From Cyclobacterium sp. 1_MG-2023 (GTDB lineage Bacteria > Bacteroidota > Bacteroidia > Cytophagales > Cyclobacteriaceae), in the NCBI RefSeq assembly GCF_030546805.1, contig NZ_JAUOPC010000012.1:178267-242266 (forward strand): 64,000 nt of DNA. The letters run 5' to 3'. How positions within the stretch are numbered: position 1 is the first letter of the stretch; each line of letters begins with the position of its first letter. The translations under genes and the position numbers were made by a program. The notes under the pieces were generated by a model that was not told the DNA's origin, did no database searches, and was given only the letters and a program-made list of their open reading frames with translations. Below, in pieces: positions 31,612 to 41,008 of the stretch.

Positions 31612-32007
31612 TTAGAATGAAGTTTTCGTGACTTCATTCTTCAATTCCCAATCATCAATATAATTTCCTATCTCCATTAAAACATAGGGCATAGATTTCT
31701 AGACATCCCTGTCCAAAAACCTTAGAAGAAAGAGATCCATTTTCTCCAAAATCAATTGCCGTTTTTGGTCTTGAACCACCGATTCAGGGTAAAAATGGCT
31801 ATCTCCATCAATTTCGATTACCAATTGTAGTTTCTTAGAGTAAAAATCAACCATAAAATGCCCTAATGGTTTTTGCCTATTGAAAGCATAGCCTCGAAAT
31901 TGACTACCTTTTAGCTTTTGCCATAGTAAAACTTCGGATAGGGTTGAATGAGTTCTTAATTCTCTTGAAAAATCTTTTAAATTTTTATCATAAGGAAGAA
32001 AATGCAT
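31612..32007 (-). pseudogene. DUF559 endonuclease-like gene interrupted by a TAG stop
   Basis: The open frame (31699-32007, 102 residues) is a DUF559 / very-short-patch-repair-like nuclease domain. It has LRTHSTLSEVLLWQKLKG, GYAFNRQKPLGHFMVDFY and VIEIDGDSHF, whose acidic residues form the usual active site. It stops at LDRDV with TAG (31699-31701). The same frame then continues for 28 codons (KSMPYVLMEIGNYIDDW...) to a TAA at 31612. That continuation has the expected position and helical character of the family's C-terminal helix. The gene was probably full length (about 130 residues) and acquired a nonsense mutation. The core domain is intact, so a shortened product could still fold. Confidence 0.65.
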
Positions 32008-32590
32008 GGTAAAATATAGAAATTTTTATACTTATTTTCTAGATTTCCACTTTAATTAACAGGGTTTAGCGTTTTAAATTTTATTTTTTTATTTAAAAAT
32101 ACGTAACAAAATCCCCCTTGCTCTCCGCCGCGGCGGAGGGATTCTGATGCGTTTGATATCATACTGGACCCTGGGCGGAAGGGGTAGGTATTACGCGTAC
32201 GTAACCCTAAGGCTTCGGCTCCGCTCAGCCGCCGGGTTTGGTATTACCATGATAGCACCCGGTTGAGCTGCTACATTGAATACTGTCATTTTGATTTTAA
32301 AAAAGTTAATTCTGAGCATATTGATTTTATTAAGAACGCCCTCACTGCAAACACATATTTGAAAGGGGCAATCGCGCTGGATAAAGCTGAGCCAATTTTA
32401 CCTAAGTGAATTAGGAGAAAACGAATACAAAACAGGCTGAAAAATCACAAATACAGGAAGGAAAATGGGCTAAGTGTTAAAAATGTTCTCCAATAATTTG
32501 GTTTGCAGGGTTAAGTTTTCTAAAATTAATCTGAATTAGCAACAACGACCTTTCCTCCCACAAGGTAAAGGTCAAAACCCAAAATATACA
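32008..32590. other. Repeat-containing intergenic region upstream of the kor operon
   Basis: About 580 bp without a supportable gene. It contains a CCCCCTTG block and CCGCCGCGGCGG palindrome near 32113-32139 and one reverse-oriented core of the 48-bp repeat family (32211-32246). The operon promoter should lie in the AT-rich part nearest 32590. Confidence 0.5.
32211..32246 (-). repeat. Dispersed single core of the 48-bp repeat family
   Basis: GGCTCCGCTCAGCCGCCGGG is the reverse complement of the core-plus-spacer of the array at the window end, and matches the second core at 31333-31352. Confidence 0.75.
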
Positions 32591-34372
32591 ATGAAGCCTA
32601 CCGATACGAGTAATCCGGAATATTACCATAAGGTAGTGGACTGTCAGTACGCCTGTCCAGCCCACACCCCGGTCCCTGAGTATATCCGAAAAATTGCAGA
32701 GGAAAAATACACTGAAGCCTACATGATCAATTGGGAGTCCAATGTATTCCCTGGGGTTTTAGGCCGAACCTGTGACCGCCCCTGCGAACCTGCCTGCAGA
32801 AGGGGAAGAGTAGAAGAAGAACCTGTAGCGATCTGTAGGTTAAAAAGAGTGGCCGCAGACAACAAAGGAGATGTCAAAGCCCTAATGCCTCATGCACCAT
32901 TCCCTTCCAATGGCAAGAAAATCGCCCTTATAGGAGGAGGTCCTGCTTCACTGACGGTGGCCAGAGATCTTGCACCTTTGGGCTATGAGATCCACCTTTT
33001 TGATGAGCAGATTGCCGGAGGAGGTATGATGCGAAGCCAGATTCCTGCATTTCGACTGCCTGAAGAAGTGCTCAATGAAGAAGTTAATTACATTCTGGAT
33101 CTAGGCATTCACACCCAATTCATGCATTATGTAGATAGCCTGAAAGGTGTTCTGGAGCAAGATTACGATGCGGTATTTGTAGGCACCGGAGCTCCCAGAG
33201 GTCGTGACTTACCCAAACTTCCAGGAAGACAGGAAGCAGATGCGAATATCCATATCGGTATCGAATGGTTGGCAAGCGTGGCTTTTGAGCATACCAAAAA
33301 AATTGGCAAAAAAGTAATTGTTTTAGGTGGTGGCAACACCGCCATGGACTGCTGTCGTACTTCTCGCCGAATGGGTGGAGAAAGTGTAAAAGTAGTGGTT
33401 AGAAGTCCATTCAAGGACATGAAAGCCTCTCCCTGGGAAAAAGAAGATGCCCAGCATGAAGACATTGATATCTTCGATAATCATGTGCCACTTAGTTTCG
33501 AAGTAGAAAATGGCAAGCTGATCGGTATGAAATTCCAAAAAGTGGATGCCGTCTATGACGACAAGGGCAAAAGAAAACTGATCCCAACCGGTGAGCCAGA
33601 CGTTTTTATAGAAGCAGACGAAGTTTTGATTGCCATAGGTCAGGAAAACAGCTTCCCCTGGATCGAAAGAGACATAGGACTAGAGTTTAACGAATGGGAA
33701 ATGCCCACGGTAGACGAGGTAACCTTCCAGTCTACAAACCCTAAAGTCTTTTTTGGTGGAGATGCTGCATTCGGACCCGAAAACGTGATCACTGCGGTCG
33801 CTCATGGTCATCAGGCAGCAGTATCCATGCACCTGTTTTGTGAAGAAAAAGATCTAAAGAAACGGCCTGCCCCATTCACCAAGCTGTTCAGCACCAAAAT
33901 GGGTATCCATGAATGGGCCTATGATAGCCCTGTAACCATCGATCAAAGATTCCTGGTCCCACAGGCAGAGAAATCTCTGACATTGGTAGACCGAAAGAAA
34001 GAGGTGGAACTGGGATTTAACCTGCCCACAGGTTTCAAAGAAGCCCAACGTTGTCTAAACTGCGATGTACAAACGGAATTCTCCACTGATCTCTGTATAG
34101 AATGCGATGCGTGTATGGACGTCTGTCCCACCTCCTGCATTACATTTACCGGAAACGAGCCGGAAGAAGATGAATTAAGACAAAAACTACTGGTACCCGC
34201 GACTAACAAGTCTCAGGACATATTGGTGTCAGACACCCTCAAAACCGGCAGGGTAATGGTGAAAGATGAAGATGTATGTCTTCACTGCGGACTATGTGCC
34301 GAAAGATGCCCCACCTCCGCCTGGGACATGAAACAATATTTTTACAGTGTAACAAAAGCAGGAAGTATATGA
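32591..34372 (+). CDS. GltD-like FAD/NAD(P) oxidoreductase with C-terminal 2x[4Fe-4S] ferredoxin domain
   Basis: 593 residues. The N-terminal iron-sulfur domain has the GltD/dihydropyrimidine-dehydrogenase pattern: CQYACPAHTPVPEY, then GRTCDRPCEPACRRG. The FAD-binding fold begins IALIGGGPAS and the NAD(P) fold VIVLGGGNTAMDC. The C-terminal ~100 residues add two ferredoxin clusters (CIECDACMDVCPTSC and CLHCGLCAERCP). It is probably the electron-exchange partner of the KorAB enzyme encoded next: its stop overlaps the korA start by 4 bp (ATGA). The likely role is passing electrons from 2-oxoacid oxidation to NAD(P), or the reverse. No glutamate synthase large subunit is nearby, so it is not a true GltD. 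Confidence 0.88.
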   Translation: MKPTDTSNPEYYHKVVDCQYACPAHTPVPEYIRKIAEEKYTEAYMINWESNVFPGVLGRTCDRPCEPACRRGRVEEEPVAICRLKRVAADNKGDVKALMPHAPFPSNGKKIALIGGGPASLTVARDLAPLGYEIHLFDEQIAGGGMMRSQIPAFRLPEEVLNEEVNYILDLGIHTQFMHYVDSLKGVLEQDYDAVFVGTGAPRGRDLPKLPGRQEADANIHIGIEWLASVAFEHTKKIGKKVIVLGGGNTAMDCCRTSRRMGGESVKVVVRSPFKDMKASPWEKEDAQHEDIDIFDNHVPLSFEVENGKLIGMKFQKVDAVYDDKGKRKLIPTGEPDVFIEADEVLIAIGQENSFPWIERDIGLEFNEWEMPTVDEVTFQSTNPKVFFGGDAAFGPENVITAVAHGHQAAVSMHLFCEEKDLKKRPAPFTKLFSTKMGIHEWAYDSPVTIDQRFLVPQAEKSLTLVDRKKEVELGFNLPTGFKEAQRCLNCDVQTEFSTDLCIECDACMDVCPTSCITFTGNEPEEDELRQKLLVPATNKSQDILVSDTLKTGRVMVKDEDVCLHCGLCAERCPTSAWDMKQYFYSVTKAGSI

Positions 34373-36234
34373 AGGAGCAAGAAGCCATTGCCCACCCTCA
34401 AGCAAGAGTAAATGATTTTGTAGCGCGATTTGCCAATGTCAACGGAACCGGATCCGCCAGTGCCAATTTTCTATTTGCCAAAGCCATATTCAGGATGGGT
34501 ATTCCCGTCACCCCTAAAAACATTTTCCCTTCCAACATCCAGGGTTTACCTACCTGGTATGAAGTGAGGGTAAGTGAAAAGGGCTACCTGGGCCGCAGAG
34601 AAGGCATAGACCTCCTTGTGGCAGTCAATGCGCAAAGCATGAAGCAGGACATAGAAAGCGTACATCCCGGAGGCTACCTCATGTATGACAACACCAAAAA
34701 ACTGCATACGGATATGATCAGGGGAGACATTCATTATCTGGGAATTCCCATGATGGAGATGGCCAACGAAAACTATAGCAACCCCCGACAAAGGCAACTG
34801 TTTAAAAACATTATTTATGTCGGTGCACTTTCCGTATTGCTAAACATAGAGTTTGAAGTATTGGAAACATTGCTCAAAGAACAGTTTGCAGGCAAAGAAA
34901 AACTGATCGCTCCAAATGTAAAAGCGCTGCAACTGGGAATGAATTATGCCCGCGAGCATTTCGATTACCCACTTGATTTTCACCTGGAAAGAAGGAATCT
35001 TATCAAGGACAAAATCTTGGTAGACGGCAATACGGCCTGTGGACTAGGCGCTGTATATGGAGGAGCAACGGTAATGGCATGGTACCCAATCACCCCTTCT
35101 ACTTCTGTTGCAGAGGCATTTGAGAAATTTGCAAGCAAATACCGCATAGATCCCGAAACGGGAAAGAAAAATTACGCAGTGGTACAAGCCGAAGATGAGC
35201 TGGCAGCCATGGGAATGGTCATCGGCGCCAACTGGAACGGTGCCAGGTCACTGACAGCCACCAGTGGTCCGGGTGTTTCCTTAATGAATGAATTTATAGG
35301 CTTGGCTTATTTTGCAGAAGTACCTGCCGTATTGGTAGATGTGCAAAGGGCCGGCCCCAGTACCGGCATGCCCACAAGAACGCAACAGTCGGACATTACC
35401 ATCGCCGCCTATGCCTCCCATGGGGATAGCAAGCACCCTTTGTTATTCCCCTCTACTCCCAAAGAGTGTTTTGAAATGACAGCTACCTCCTTTGATCTGG
35501 CAGATCGCCTTCAGACCCCCATCATACTGATGACAGATCTGGATCTGGGCATGAACGATCATATGAGCGAGCCATTTACATGGGATGCTGAAAAGAAATA
35601 TGACAGAGGAAAAGTATTGAACAGGGAAGAACTAGAAGCCATGGGCAGGTTTGGCAGGTACCTGGACAATGAAGGAGACGGTATTCCTTACAGGACCTAT
35701 CCCGGCACCCATCCATCCAAAGGCGCCTTCACCACCAGAGGAACTTCCAGAGATGAGTATGCCGTGTACACTGAAAACAGTGAAGCCTATGTGCGCAATA
35801 TGAAACGCCTGCAAACCAAGTGGGAAACGGCAAAAAAAATAATGCCCGAACCTCACTTGTATCAAGAAGAAAACCGGCAGGAAATAGGCATGTTGTTCTT
35901 CGGAACCTCCACCTATTCTTCAGAAGAAGCCAAAGATTTGCTGGCAGAAAAAGGCATTCACCTGGATGCCATTCGCATCAAAGCCTTCCCCTTTGGAGAA
36001 GCTACTGAGACATTTATCCAATCTCACAAGCTTGTGTTTGTCATCGAGCAAAACAGAGATGGGCAGCTTCGCAGCCTGATCATTAATGAAATGCAAACCA
36101 ATCCTGCGAAACTAGCCCCTGTACTGAATTATGATGGCATGCCCATCACTGCAGACGACATCGCTTCCCAAATCACCAATTATTTAAAGCAAAAAACCGC
36201 CGTAGCTCATGACTTATCTGAAACCTTTATTTAG
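34369..36234 (+). CDS. korA: 2-oxoacid:acceptor oxidoreductase, fused gamma-alpha subunit (KorA-type)
   Basis: 621 residues from the ATG at 34369, which overlaps the previous stop by 4 bp; a longer frame from 34276 lies inside the upstream gene. The N-terminal ~195 residues are the gamma domain. The alpha (pyrimidine-binding) domain starts near residue 215 with CGLGAVYGGATVMAWYPITP, including the conserved YPITPSTS motif, and continues through ATSGPGVSLMNEF. This gamma-alpha fusion is the form found in aerobic Bacteroidota, where 2-oxoglutarate or branched-chain oxoacids are the usual substrates. It forms a heterodimer with the beta subunit downstream. Confidence 0.93.
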   Translation: MKEQEAIAHPQARVNDFVARFANVNGTGSASANFLFAKAIFRMGIPVTPKNIFPSNIQGLPTWYEVRVSEKGYLGRREGIDLLVAVNAQSMKQDIESVHPGGYLMYDNTKKLHTDMIRGDIHYLGIPMMEMANENYSNPRQRQLFKNIIYVGALSVLLNIEFEVLETLLKEQFAGKEKLIAPNVKALQLGMNYAREHFDYPLDFHLERRNLIKDKILVDGNTACGLGAVYGGATVMAWYPITPSTSVAEAFEKFASKYRIDPETGKKNYAVVQAEDELAAMGMVIGANWNGARSLTATSGPGVSLMNEFIGLAYFAEVPAVLVDVQRAGPSTGMPTRTQQSDITIAAYASHGDSKHPLLFPSTPKECFEMTATSFDLADRLQTPIILMTDLDLGMNDHMSEPFTWDAEKKYDRGKVLNREELEAMGRFGRYLDNEGDGIPYRTYPGTHPSKGAFTTRGTSRDEYAVYTENSEAYVRNMKRLQTKWETAKKIMPEPHLYQEENRQEIGMLFFGTSTYSSEEAKDLLAEKGIHLDAIRIKAFPFGEATETFIQSHKLVFVIEQNRDGQLRSLIINEMQTNPAKLAPVLNYDGMPITADDIASQITNYLKQKTAVAHDLSETFI

Positions 36235-37261
36235 ACACCCAAAATTGCCCAAAAACAAGCTTGGGTATACACTTAAGGAGTATGAAGGAAGTATTTCCAC
36301 GCTCTGTGCAGGTTGTGGACATGACAGTATCAGTGCCACGATTGTGCAGGCTTGTTATGAACTGGACATTGAGCCCCATCTGGTAGCCAAAATTTCCGGA
36401 ATAGGTTGCTCTTCCAAAACCCCGGCCTACTTTCTAGGCAATTCCCATGGTTTTAACTCTGTGCACGGCAGAATGCCTTCCGTAGCTACAGGAGCCAATA
36501 TGGCCAATAAAAACCTGGTATATTTTGGTGTTTCAGGAGATGGTGACACAGCCTCCATCGGTATGGGACAGTTTGTGCATGCCATCCGCAGAAACCTCAA
36601 CATGGTCTACATTGTGATGAACAATGGCTGCTATGGCCTTACCAAAGGGCAAGATTCAGCTACTGCCGATGTAGGGTCTAAAAGTAAAGCAGGGTCTATC
36701 AATCCATTTCAACCTGTGGACCTTGCCAGTCTGGCAGTAGAATTAGGAGCCACCTTTGTTGCCCAGAGTTTCAGTGGTGACAAACAGCAGTTGGTTCCAC
36801 TTATCAAGGCTGGTATACAACACAAAGGCCTGGCCTTTATTAATGTAATGTCCCCGTGTGTCACTTTCAACAACAATCCCGGATCCACCAAATCCTATGA
36901 TTATGTACGTGAACACATGCAAGCCACGGGCACTTTGGATTTTGTTCCCGAAGAAAAACCCATTCATGCCGAGTATGAGGAAGGTACGGGCACGGCTGTA
37001 TCGCTACATGATGGCTCTGAGATGAAATTACACAAATTGGCACCGGACTGGGACCCCGAAGACAGGGTATCCGCAGCCAATGCTATTCAGCAAGCACGAT
37101 TAAAGGATGAAATACTCACCGGCTTACTGTACATCAATACGGAATACGGTGACTTGCATGACATTATCGACACTTCCGATACACCTTTAAATACCATGAA
37201 GGAAAATACGTTGTGTCCGGGAACGGAAAAACTGGACACCATCAATGCGGGATTCAGGTAA
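36209..37261 (+). CDS. korB: 2-oxoacid:acceptor oxidoreductase, beta subunit (KorB-type)
   Basis: 350 residues, overlapping korA by 26 bp. The TPP/iron-sulfur subunit: CAGCGH gives Cys33 and Cys36, GIGCSS gives Cys67 and SPCVTFN the fourth cluster Cys. The TPP-Mg motif is GDGDTASIGMGQ followed by MNNGCYGLTKGQ. With KorA it decarboxylates a 2-oxoacid to acyl-CoA and reduces an iron-sulfur acceptor, probably through the flavoprotein encoded first in this operon. A strong terminator follows 34 bp after the stop, marking the operon end. Confidence 0.94.
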   Translation: MTYLKPLFRHPKLPKNKLGYTLKEYEGSISTLCAGCGHDSISATIVQACYELDIEPHLVAKISGIGCSSKTPAYFLGNSHGFNSVHGRMPSVATGANMANKNLVYFGVSGDGDTASIGMGQFVHAIRRNLNMVYIVMNNGCYGLTKGQDSATADVGSKSKAGSINPFQPVDLASLAVELGATFVAQSFSGDKQQLVPLIKAGIQHKGLAFINVMSPCVTFNNNPGSTKSYDYVREHMQATGTLDFVPEEKPIHAEYEEGTGTAVSLHDGSEMKLHKLAPDWDPEDRVSAANAIQQARLKDEILTGLLYINTEYGDLHDIIDTSDTPLNTMKENTLCPGTEKLDTINAGFR

Positions 37262-37294
37262 AAAAATCCTGACACCATCACATTCGAAACAAAC

Positions 37295-37335
37295 AAAACC
37301 CCATCGCTTTTACTAGAGATGGGGTTTTGTTTTTT
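37295..37335 (+). terminator. Rho-independent terminator of the kor operon
   Basis: A perfect 11-bp stem, AAAACCCCATC (37295-37305) with GATGGGGTTTT (37318-37328), followed by GTTTTTT. Strong in both orientations. Confidence 0.9.
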
Positions 37336-38471
37336 ATTCCTTCTAATTCTAAAATAAGGTGATAACCAATGGGATGGTTAACAACATTTGAAATTTCATG
37401 AATCTGTTCGTATGACCTCAAAATTGATTCGAATTCCATTTTCGCTATTTGGGTCATTGGCATCCCAGCATCAAATTTCTCCTTGACTAGTAATGCCTTT
37501 GCGAAATCCTCGGGAGGCAGTCCGCTAGGACGAGTCACTCTTTGGCCGAACCGATGGAAAGGCAATGTGCTGTAGGCGTGGGAAAACGGCTTAGGGATAG
37601 GAACGGAAATCCTTTCGGCAAGGCAGAGCGTAGGGAAAGATTGGAGGGATAGCCCGCTGAAGGAAAGCCCCAAGTCCAGCAAAAGAAATTACTATCAAAA
37701 ATTCCCTTCCGGAAGATCTCCATAAAACAACTTTACTATCAAAAACCAGACACTGATAATTCTGCAGCATACATAAAGACTATCATACTTAAAAAAGATC
37801 CTGGCTTTCCTGGAATCATTCTGCTTTCAAAAAATCAATAAACCGTAAAAATTGATCTGAAAGAATAGTTTGAATGAGAGTTCAATACTTAAGATAAACA
37901 ACGTTAGCATCCTGAAATAAACGCTTAGAAAAATATAAAAGCTTCAACTCACTATGATGCAAAGAGCGAAACTGAACCAAAACCTGCAATTCCAGTTTTA
38001 TAAATCATCATGTGAAATTCATTCTGTTCGTCAATCATAAGAAAAAGAATGCTTTTCAAAGGTTCCTCCCATTTAGAGGGAAGGTTTTTTTGCCCACAAC
38101 TCACTTGTGAATAGACTTCCCAGTAATACCAAGTTTATCTTCTAATGAGGAAATACGAATTAGATACTTATTGGAGACTAAAAATTGCCTGTAGATAGAG
38201 TCAACGATCATAATTGAAAAGATAGATAGAAAAAATCATAACTGTATTTTGGCACATTCCCAGAAAGGAATGCCTTAATTAATTATGGGGAAAATATACA
38301 AGTTCAAAAACCTATCTCCAAAAGAGACCCATGAAACAAATTGCAACGCATTGAAAATCTCAATCGTATTTTTCCAAAAAAATTTTCTAAAAATGAAAAC
38401 TAATTCCCTAATAACACGTAATTTAAGAAATAATAGTTAATGATTATTTAATACTCTATAACCCAAAAACC
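37336..38471. other. Long intergenic region with a GC-rich foreign-looking block
   Basis: More than 1.1 kb without a supported gene. A minus-strand frame (37278-37682) overlaps the kor terminator and lacks a credible start; it may preserve a decayed reading frame around 37340-37500. 37505-37685 is clearly GC-richer than the flanks and has no terminator, tRNA or repeat symmetry I can name. 37690-38471 is AT-rich with no ORF. Confidence 0.45.
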
Positions 38472-39197
38472 ATGAAAAAAATCATATTTTTAGCTTTTAT
38501 AGCTATTTTTTTGTCCTTTACCCCACTTTTCTCTCAAGAAACGAGTTGGGATTATCCTATTCGACCTGGAAGTAGGGAATGGGCTACACTACCCACTACC
38601 GCAGATAGGGTAAAAGCCATTCAAGTACCTGAGGACGTACTGCCCAAGCTATCGGATCAACAATTGCTGGATCTTATTTTAAATTACCCTTTCTTTAATA
38701 GTTATATCTTATCGGATAACCCGTTTGATGGATACCAAAGAACAATGGTGACACTGAATGCTTATGGAGAACTAAAGTCTAGACCGGAAAGCCTTAATAT
38801 TATTTTCGATCATTACAACAGGATGGATTTTTCTCAAATAAATAAATTGGGGGAAAGTGCTGAGATTGGAAGGTTTGCGTTACGAGTTTCAGCAATAGAG
38901 TTGATGCTAACTGATTTTAGTTTGGACAAAACCTTATCTCTGGAAGAATCTGAGAAAATATTGGAAGGCGTATCAAGAAAATACACAGAAAAATCCGTTA
39001 ACGAGGAAGAGCTACTGGGCTTGGGAAAGCTAACTACCGCTTTTCTGGCCGCCAATGTGTTTAATGGACAACCTACTTTAAAAAACAAAATCTATAAAAA
39101 AAACGAGCTAGAAAATTTTGTAGCAAACATACGTGTTATAAGCAATGATTTTGTAGATAATATTATCAATCAAATTAATTATCCCCAAAACCGATGA
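38472..39197 (+). CDS. Secreted protein of unknown function, first gene of papain-like cassette
   Basis: 241 residues with a signal peptide ending PLFSQ. No family recognised. It is mainly helical, with segments such as LSDQQLLDLILNYPFFNSY and RFALRVSAIELMLTD; the pattern suggests a compact all-alpha periplasmic domain. It overlaps the next gene by 4 bp (ATGA), and that gene overlaps the third in the same way, so all three should be made together. Inference: an accessory, chaperone or inhibitor for the papain-like T9SS cargo at the end of the operon. Confidence 0.6.
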   Translation: MKKIIFLAFIAIFLSFTPLFSQETSWDYPIRPGSREWATLPTTADRVKAIQVPEDVLPKLSDQQLLDLILNYPFFNSYILSDNPFDGYQRTMVTLNAYGELKSRPESLNIIFDHYNRMDFSQINKLGESAEIGRFALRVSAIELMLTDFSLDKTLSLEESEKILEGVSRKYTEKSVNEEELLGLGKLTTAFLAANVFNGQPTLKNKIYKKNELENFVANIRVISNDFVDNIINQINYPQNR

Positions 39198-39577
39198 AAA
39201 CAAGAATATATATTCTAGCGATCGCCTTATTGGCCTTCTGTTCACAATCCTGCAATAGCGTGGATCAAGATGATCCGGAGTTAAACGAGCTGTTGCTTTC
39301 CTGCAATGCCACTGATCCCATCAACGATCTGCAATGGCTGGGTGACCTCGATGCCGAGTATGAGCAATTGTGGCAAACGTACCGTATTATGGTAGTTGAA
39401 TTCGAAAGGAAAGGTTATATCGTTTTGGATGGTACTCTGAGTTCTTCCCCTGCGTCTACCATATTTAATTGTAATGGAGATGTAGCCCTAAATAGTACAT
39501 TAAAGGGAATCTCTTACAATGATTTTATTGACAACATGAGAATAGTAAAAGTTTTAAAAACCAAAAACTGGCCATGA
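39194..39577 (+). CDS. Small lipoprotein, second gene of papain-like cassette
   Basis: 127 residues, lipobox SQSC (Cys20). The mature part is short and not recognised. It has further Cys (LLSCNATDP and FNCNGD) that could form a disulfide, and an amphipathic helix YEQLWQTYRIMVVEFERKG. It overlaps its neighbours on both sides by 4 bp. It could tether or inhibit the cysteine-hydrolase-like product encoded next; this rests on position only. Confidence 0.55.
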   Translation: MKTRIYILAIALLAFCSQSCNSVDQDDPELNELLLSCNATDPINDLQWLGDLDAEYEQLWQTYRIMVVEFERKGYIVLDGTLSSSPASTIFNCNGDVALNSTLKGISYNDFIDNMRIVKVLKTKNWP

Positions 39578-40677
39578 AAAAGCTCTACGCATTTATAATT
39601 TTTAGCACACTAATCACATCGACTTTATTAGCGCAAAATGTATATACTCCAAAAGGCACTTTGGTTCCAACTAATTCATATTTCACATATAACACTCCCC
39701 AAAGTACAATAAACGCATTTTATGACGATTTAAACAATGGCCTTTATGGACACACCCCTGTAGTTGTTGCAAGCGTAAATGATAATTATAATTGTCACGG
39801 ATATGCCTGGAACATGTATCCTTCAAATGGAAGACAAGTAGCATTAGATGATCCCACATATAATGCAGTTAGTACTTATATCAATGATCAAAGTTTCAAA
39901 ACTACAACCAACACTACATTGCCAGGTGTACTTGTCCGTTACAGTGGAGACCATTCTGCTGTAGTTATAAACGTAACAAATCGGCTAATGTCCAAATGGG
40001 GATGGGCAACGCTCACTAGACATGCTCCGGGTGACGTTCCTCCAGGATATGGTCTCCCGGCTAGTTACTATCGGTGTAACTTCCCTTCGAAGTTAACCCA
40101 CGCACAAATAGACAACGGGACAATATCATATGGAACCTACCCTTCATTCGAAGCAAATACTGGTTCACACCGAATTGATGTTTATGGAACCCCACATACT
40201 ACTTATTCATTTGCAACCCAGCCAAGTGTTCCAGGAATATCCATTTATGGTCAGTATTCAAACACAGTGCTTTTTGATAAACCGGCATATAATCAGCAAG
40301 GCCGATATATATTTGTAACTATGAGCAACGGATGTACAGTACCTTCAGCTCAAACAAGTATCTATGTTTATGATCCACCGGGAGCATCTATGATGATTTA
40401 CCCTGTTCCGACAGATGATGAAGTAACGATCCAATTTGCTGATTTAGAAGAAAAGCTTGTGATGGAAGATATGACTTACGATGGGGAAGGTCCATCTTTA
40501 CCAGTTTCCATAGAAGTATTCAATGGAAACAACATAAAAGTTGCCGATTTATCTGAAGAGGTAATAGTTAGAAAAAGCAATAAGGTGAGTCTTGCTCACT
40601 TAGGGAAAGGAACTTACTATATCAAAGCAATTTTTAAAGACGGTTTTGTAGAAACAAAAAGGGTAATTGTAAAATAA
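39574..40677 (+). CDS. T9SS-exported papain/NlpC-like Cys-His protein
   Basis: 367 residues with a signal peptide ending LLAQ. The N-terminal domain has a papain-like layout: the nucleophile candidate is Cys74 in DNYNCHGYAW, a partner His127 is in GDHSAVV, followed by the SKWGW block and His150. This matches uncharacterised Bacteroidota NlpC/P60-like families (peptidases or amidases). A middle beta domain follows. The C-terminal ~85 residues form a type IX secretion sorting domain (MIYPVPTDDEVTIQ ... GTYYIKAIFKDG). It is likely exported to the surface or medium. Activity and target are unknown. Confidence 0.75.
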   Translation: MKKLYAFIIFSTLITSTLLAQNVYTPKGTLVPTNSYFTYNTPQSTINAFYDDLNNGLYGHTPVVVASVNDNYNCHGYAWNMYPSNGRQVALDDPTYNAVSTYINDQSFKTTTNTTLPGVLVRYSGDHSAVVINVTNRLMSKWGWATLTRHAPGDVPPGYGLPASYYRCNFPSKLTHAQIDNGTISYGTYPSFEANTGSHRIDVYGTPHTTYSFATQPSVPGISIYGQYSNTVLFDKPAYNQQGRYIFVTMSNGCTVPSAQTSIYVYDPPGASMMIYPVPTDDEVTIQFADLEEKLVMEDMTYDGEGPSLPVSIEVFNGNNIKVADLSEEVIVRKSNKVSLAHLGKGTYYIKAIFKDGFVETKRVIVK

Positions 40678-40713
40678 ATTATCATAAGAAAATCCAATAC
40701 CAGAATATTTCGG

Positions 40714-40742
40714 AAGCCCGGGCAAAAAGTTCGGGCTTTTTT
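40714..40742 (+). terminator. Rho-independent terminator
   Basis: Stem AAGCCCG (40714-40720) with CGGGCTT (40732-40738) followed by a T-run. It ends the three-gene cassette. Confidence 0.85.
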
Positions 40743-40760
40743 GAAAAAAAAGGAATAGAT

Positions 40761-41008
40761 ATGAAAAAAACTAAGCATATTATTAGGGTTGGTTTTGTTC
40801 CCGCTTTTGGTTCACTCCCAAGACTTGGAAAAAGTAAAAACATGGTTTTAGGAGAATTACCGAGAAACACAAAGAAAATGTATTTCGCATGATTGAGGGG
40901 ATGTATTGGGAAATAGCCAATAGCAGTACTAAGGACAGAGTAACGGAAGTGATTTTAAAGGAAATGAATAGAGCGAAGGAAAGGGCAAAATCTTGTAGCC
41001 ACGTGTGA
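40761..41008 (+). pseudogene. Frameshifted small secreted protein gene
   Basis: No single frame is long, but removing one A from the A7 run after the ATG at 40761 and one T from the T4 run near 40845 yields one frame. It opens with a signal peptide (LLGLVLFPLLVHSQ), then DLEKVKTWF, then a helical tail with MIEGMYWEIANSS and EVILKEMNRAKERAKS, stopping at TGA 41006-41008, about 81 residues in all. Both lesions are single-base gains in homopolymers: either real decay or sequencing error. The product is unrecognised. Confidence 0.6.

Noticed and set aside
37278..37682. 134-codon minus-strand ORF
   Set aside because: It runs through the kor terminator, has no credible start and its first half lies in the GC-rich block; at best a decayed frame.
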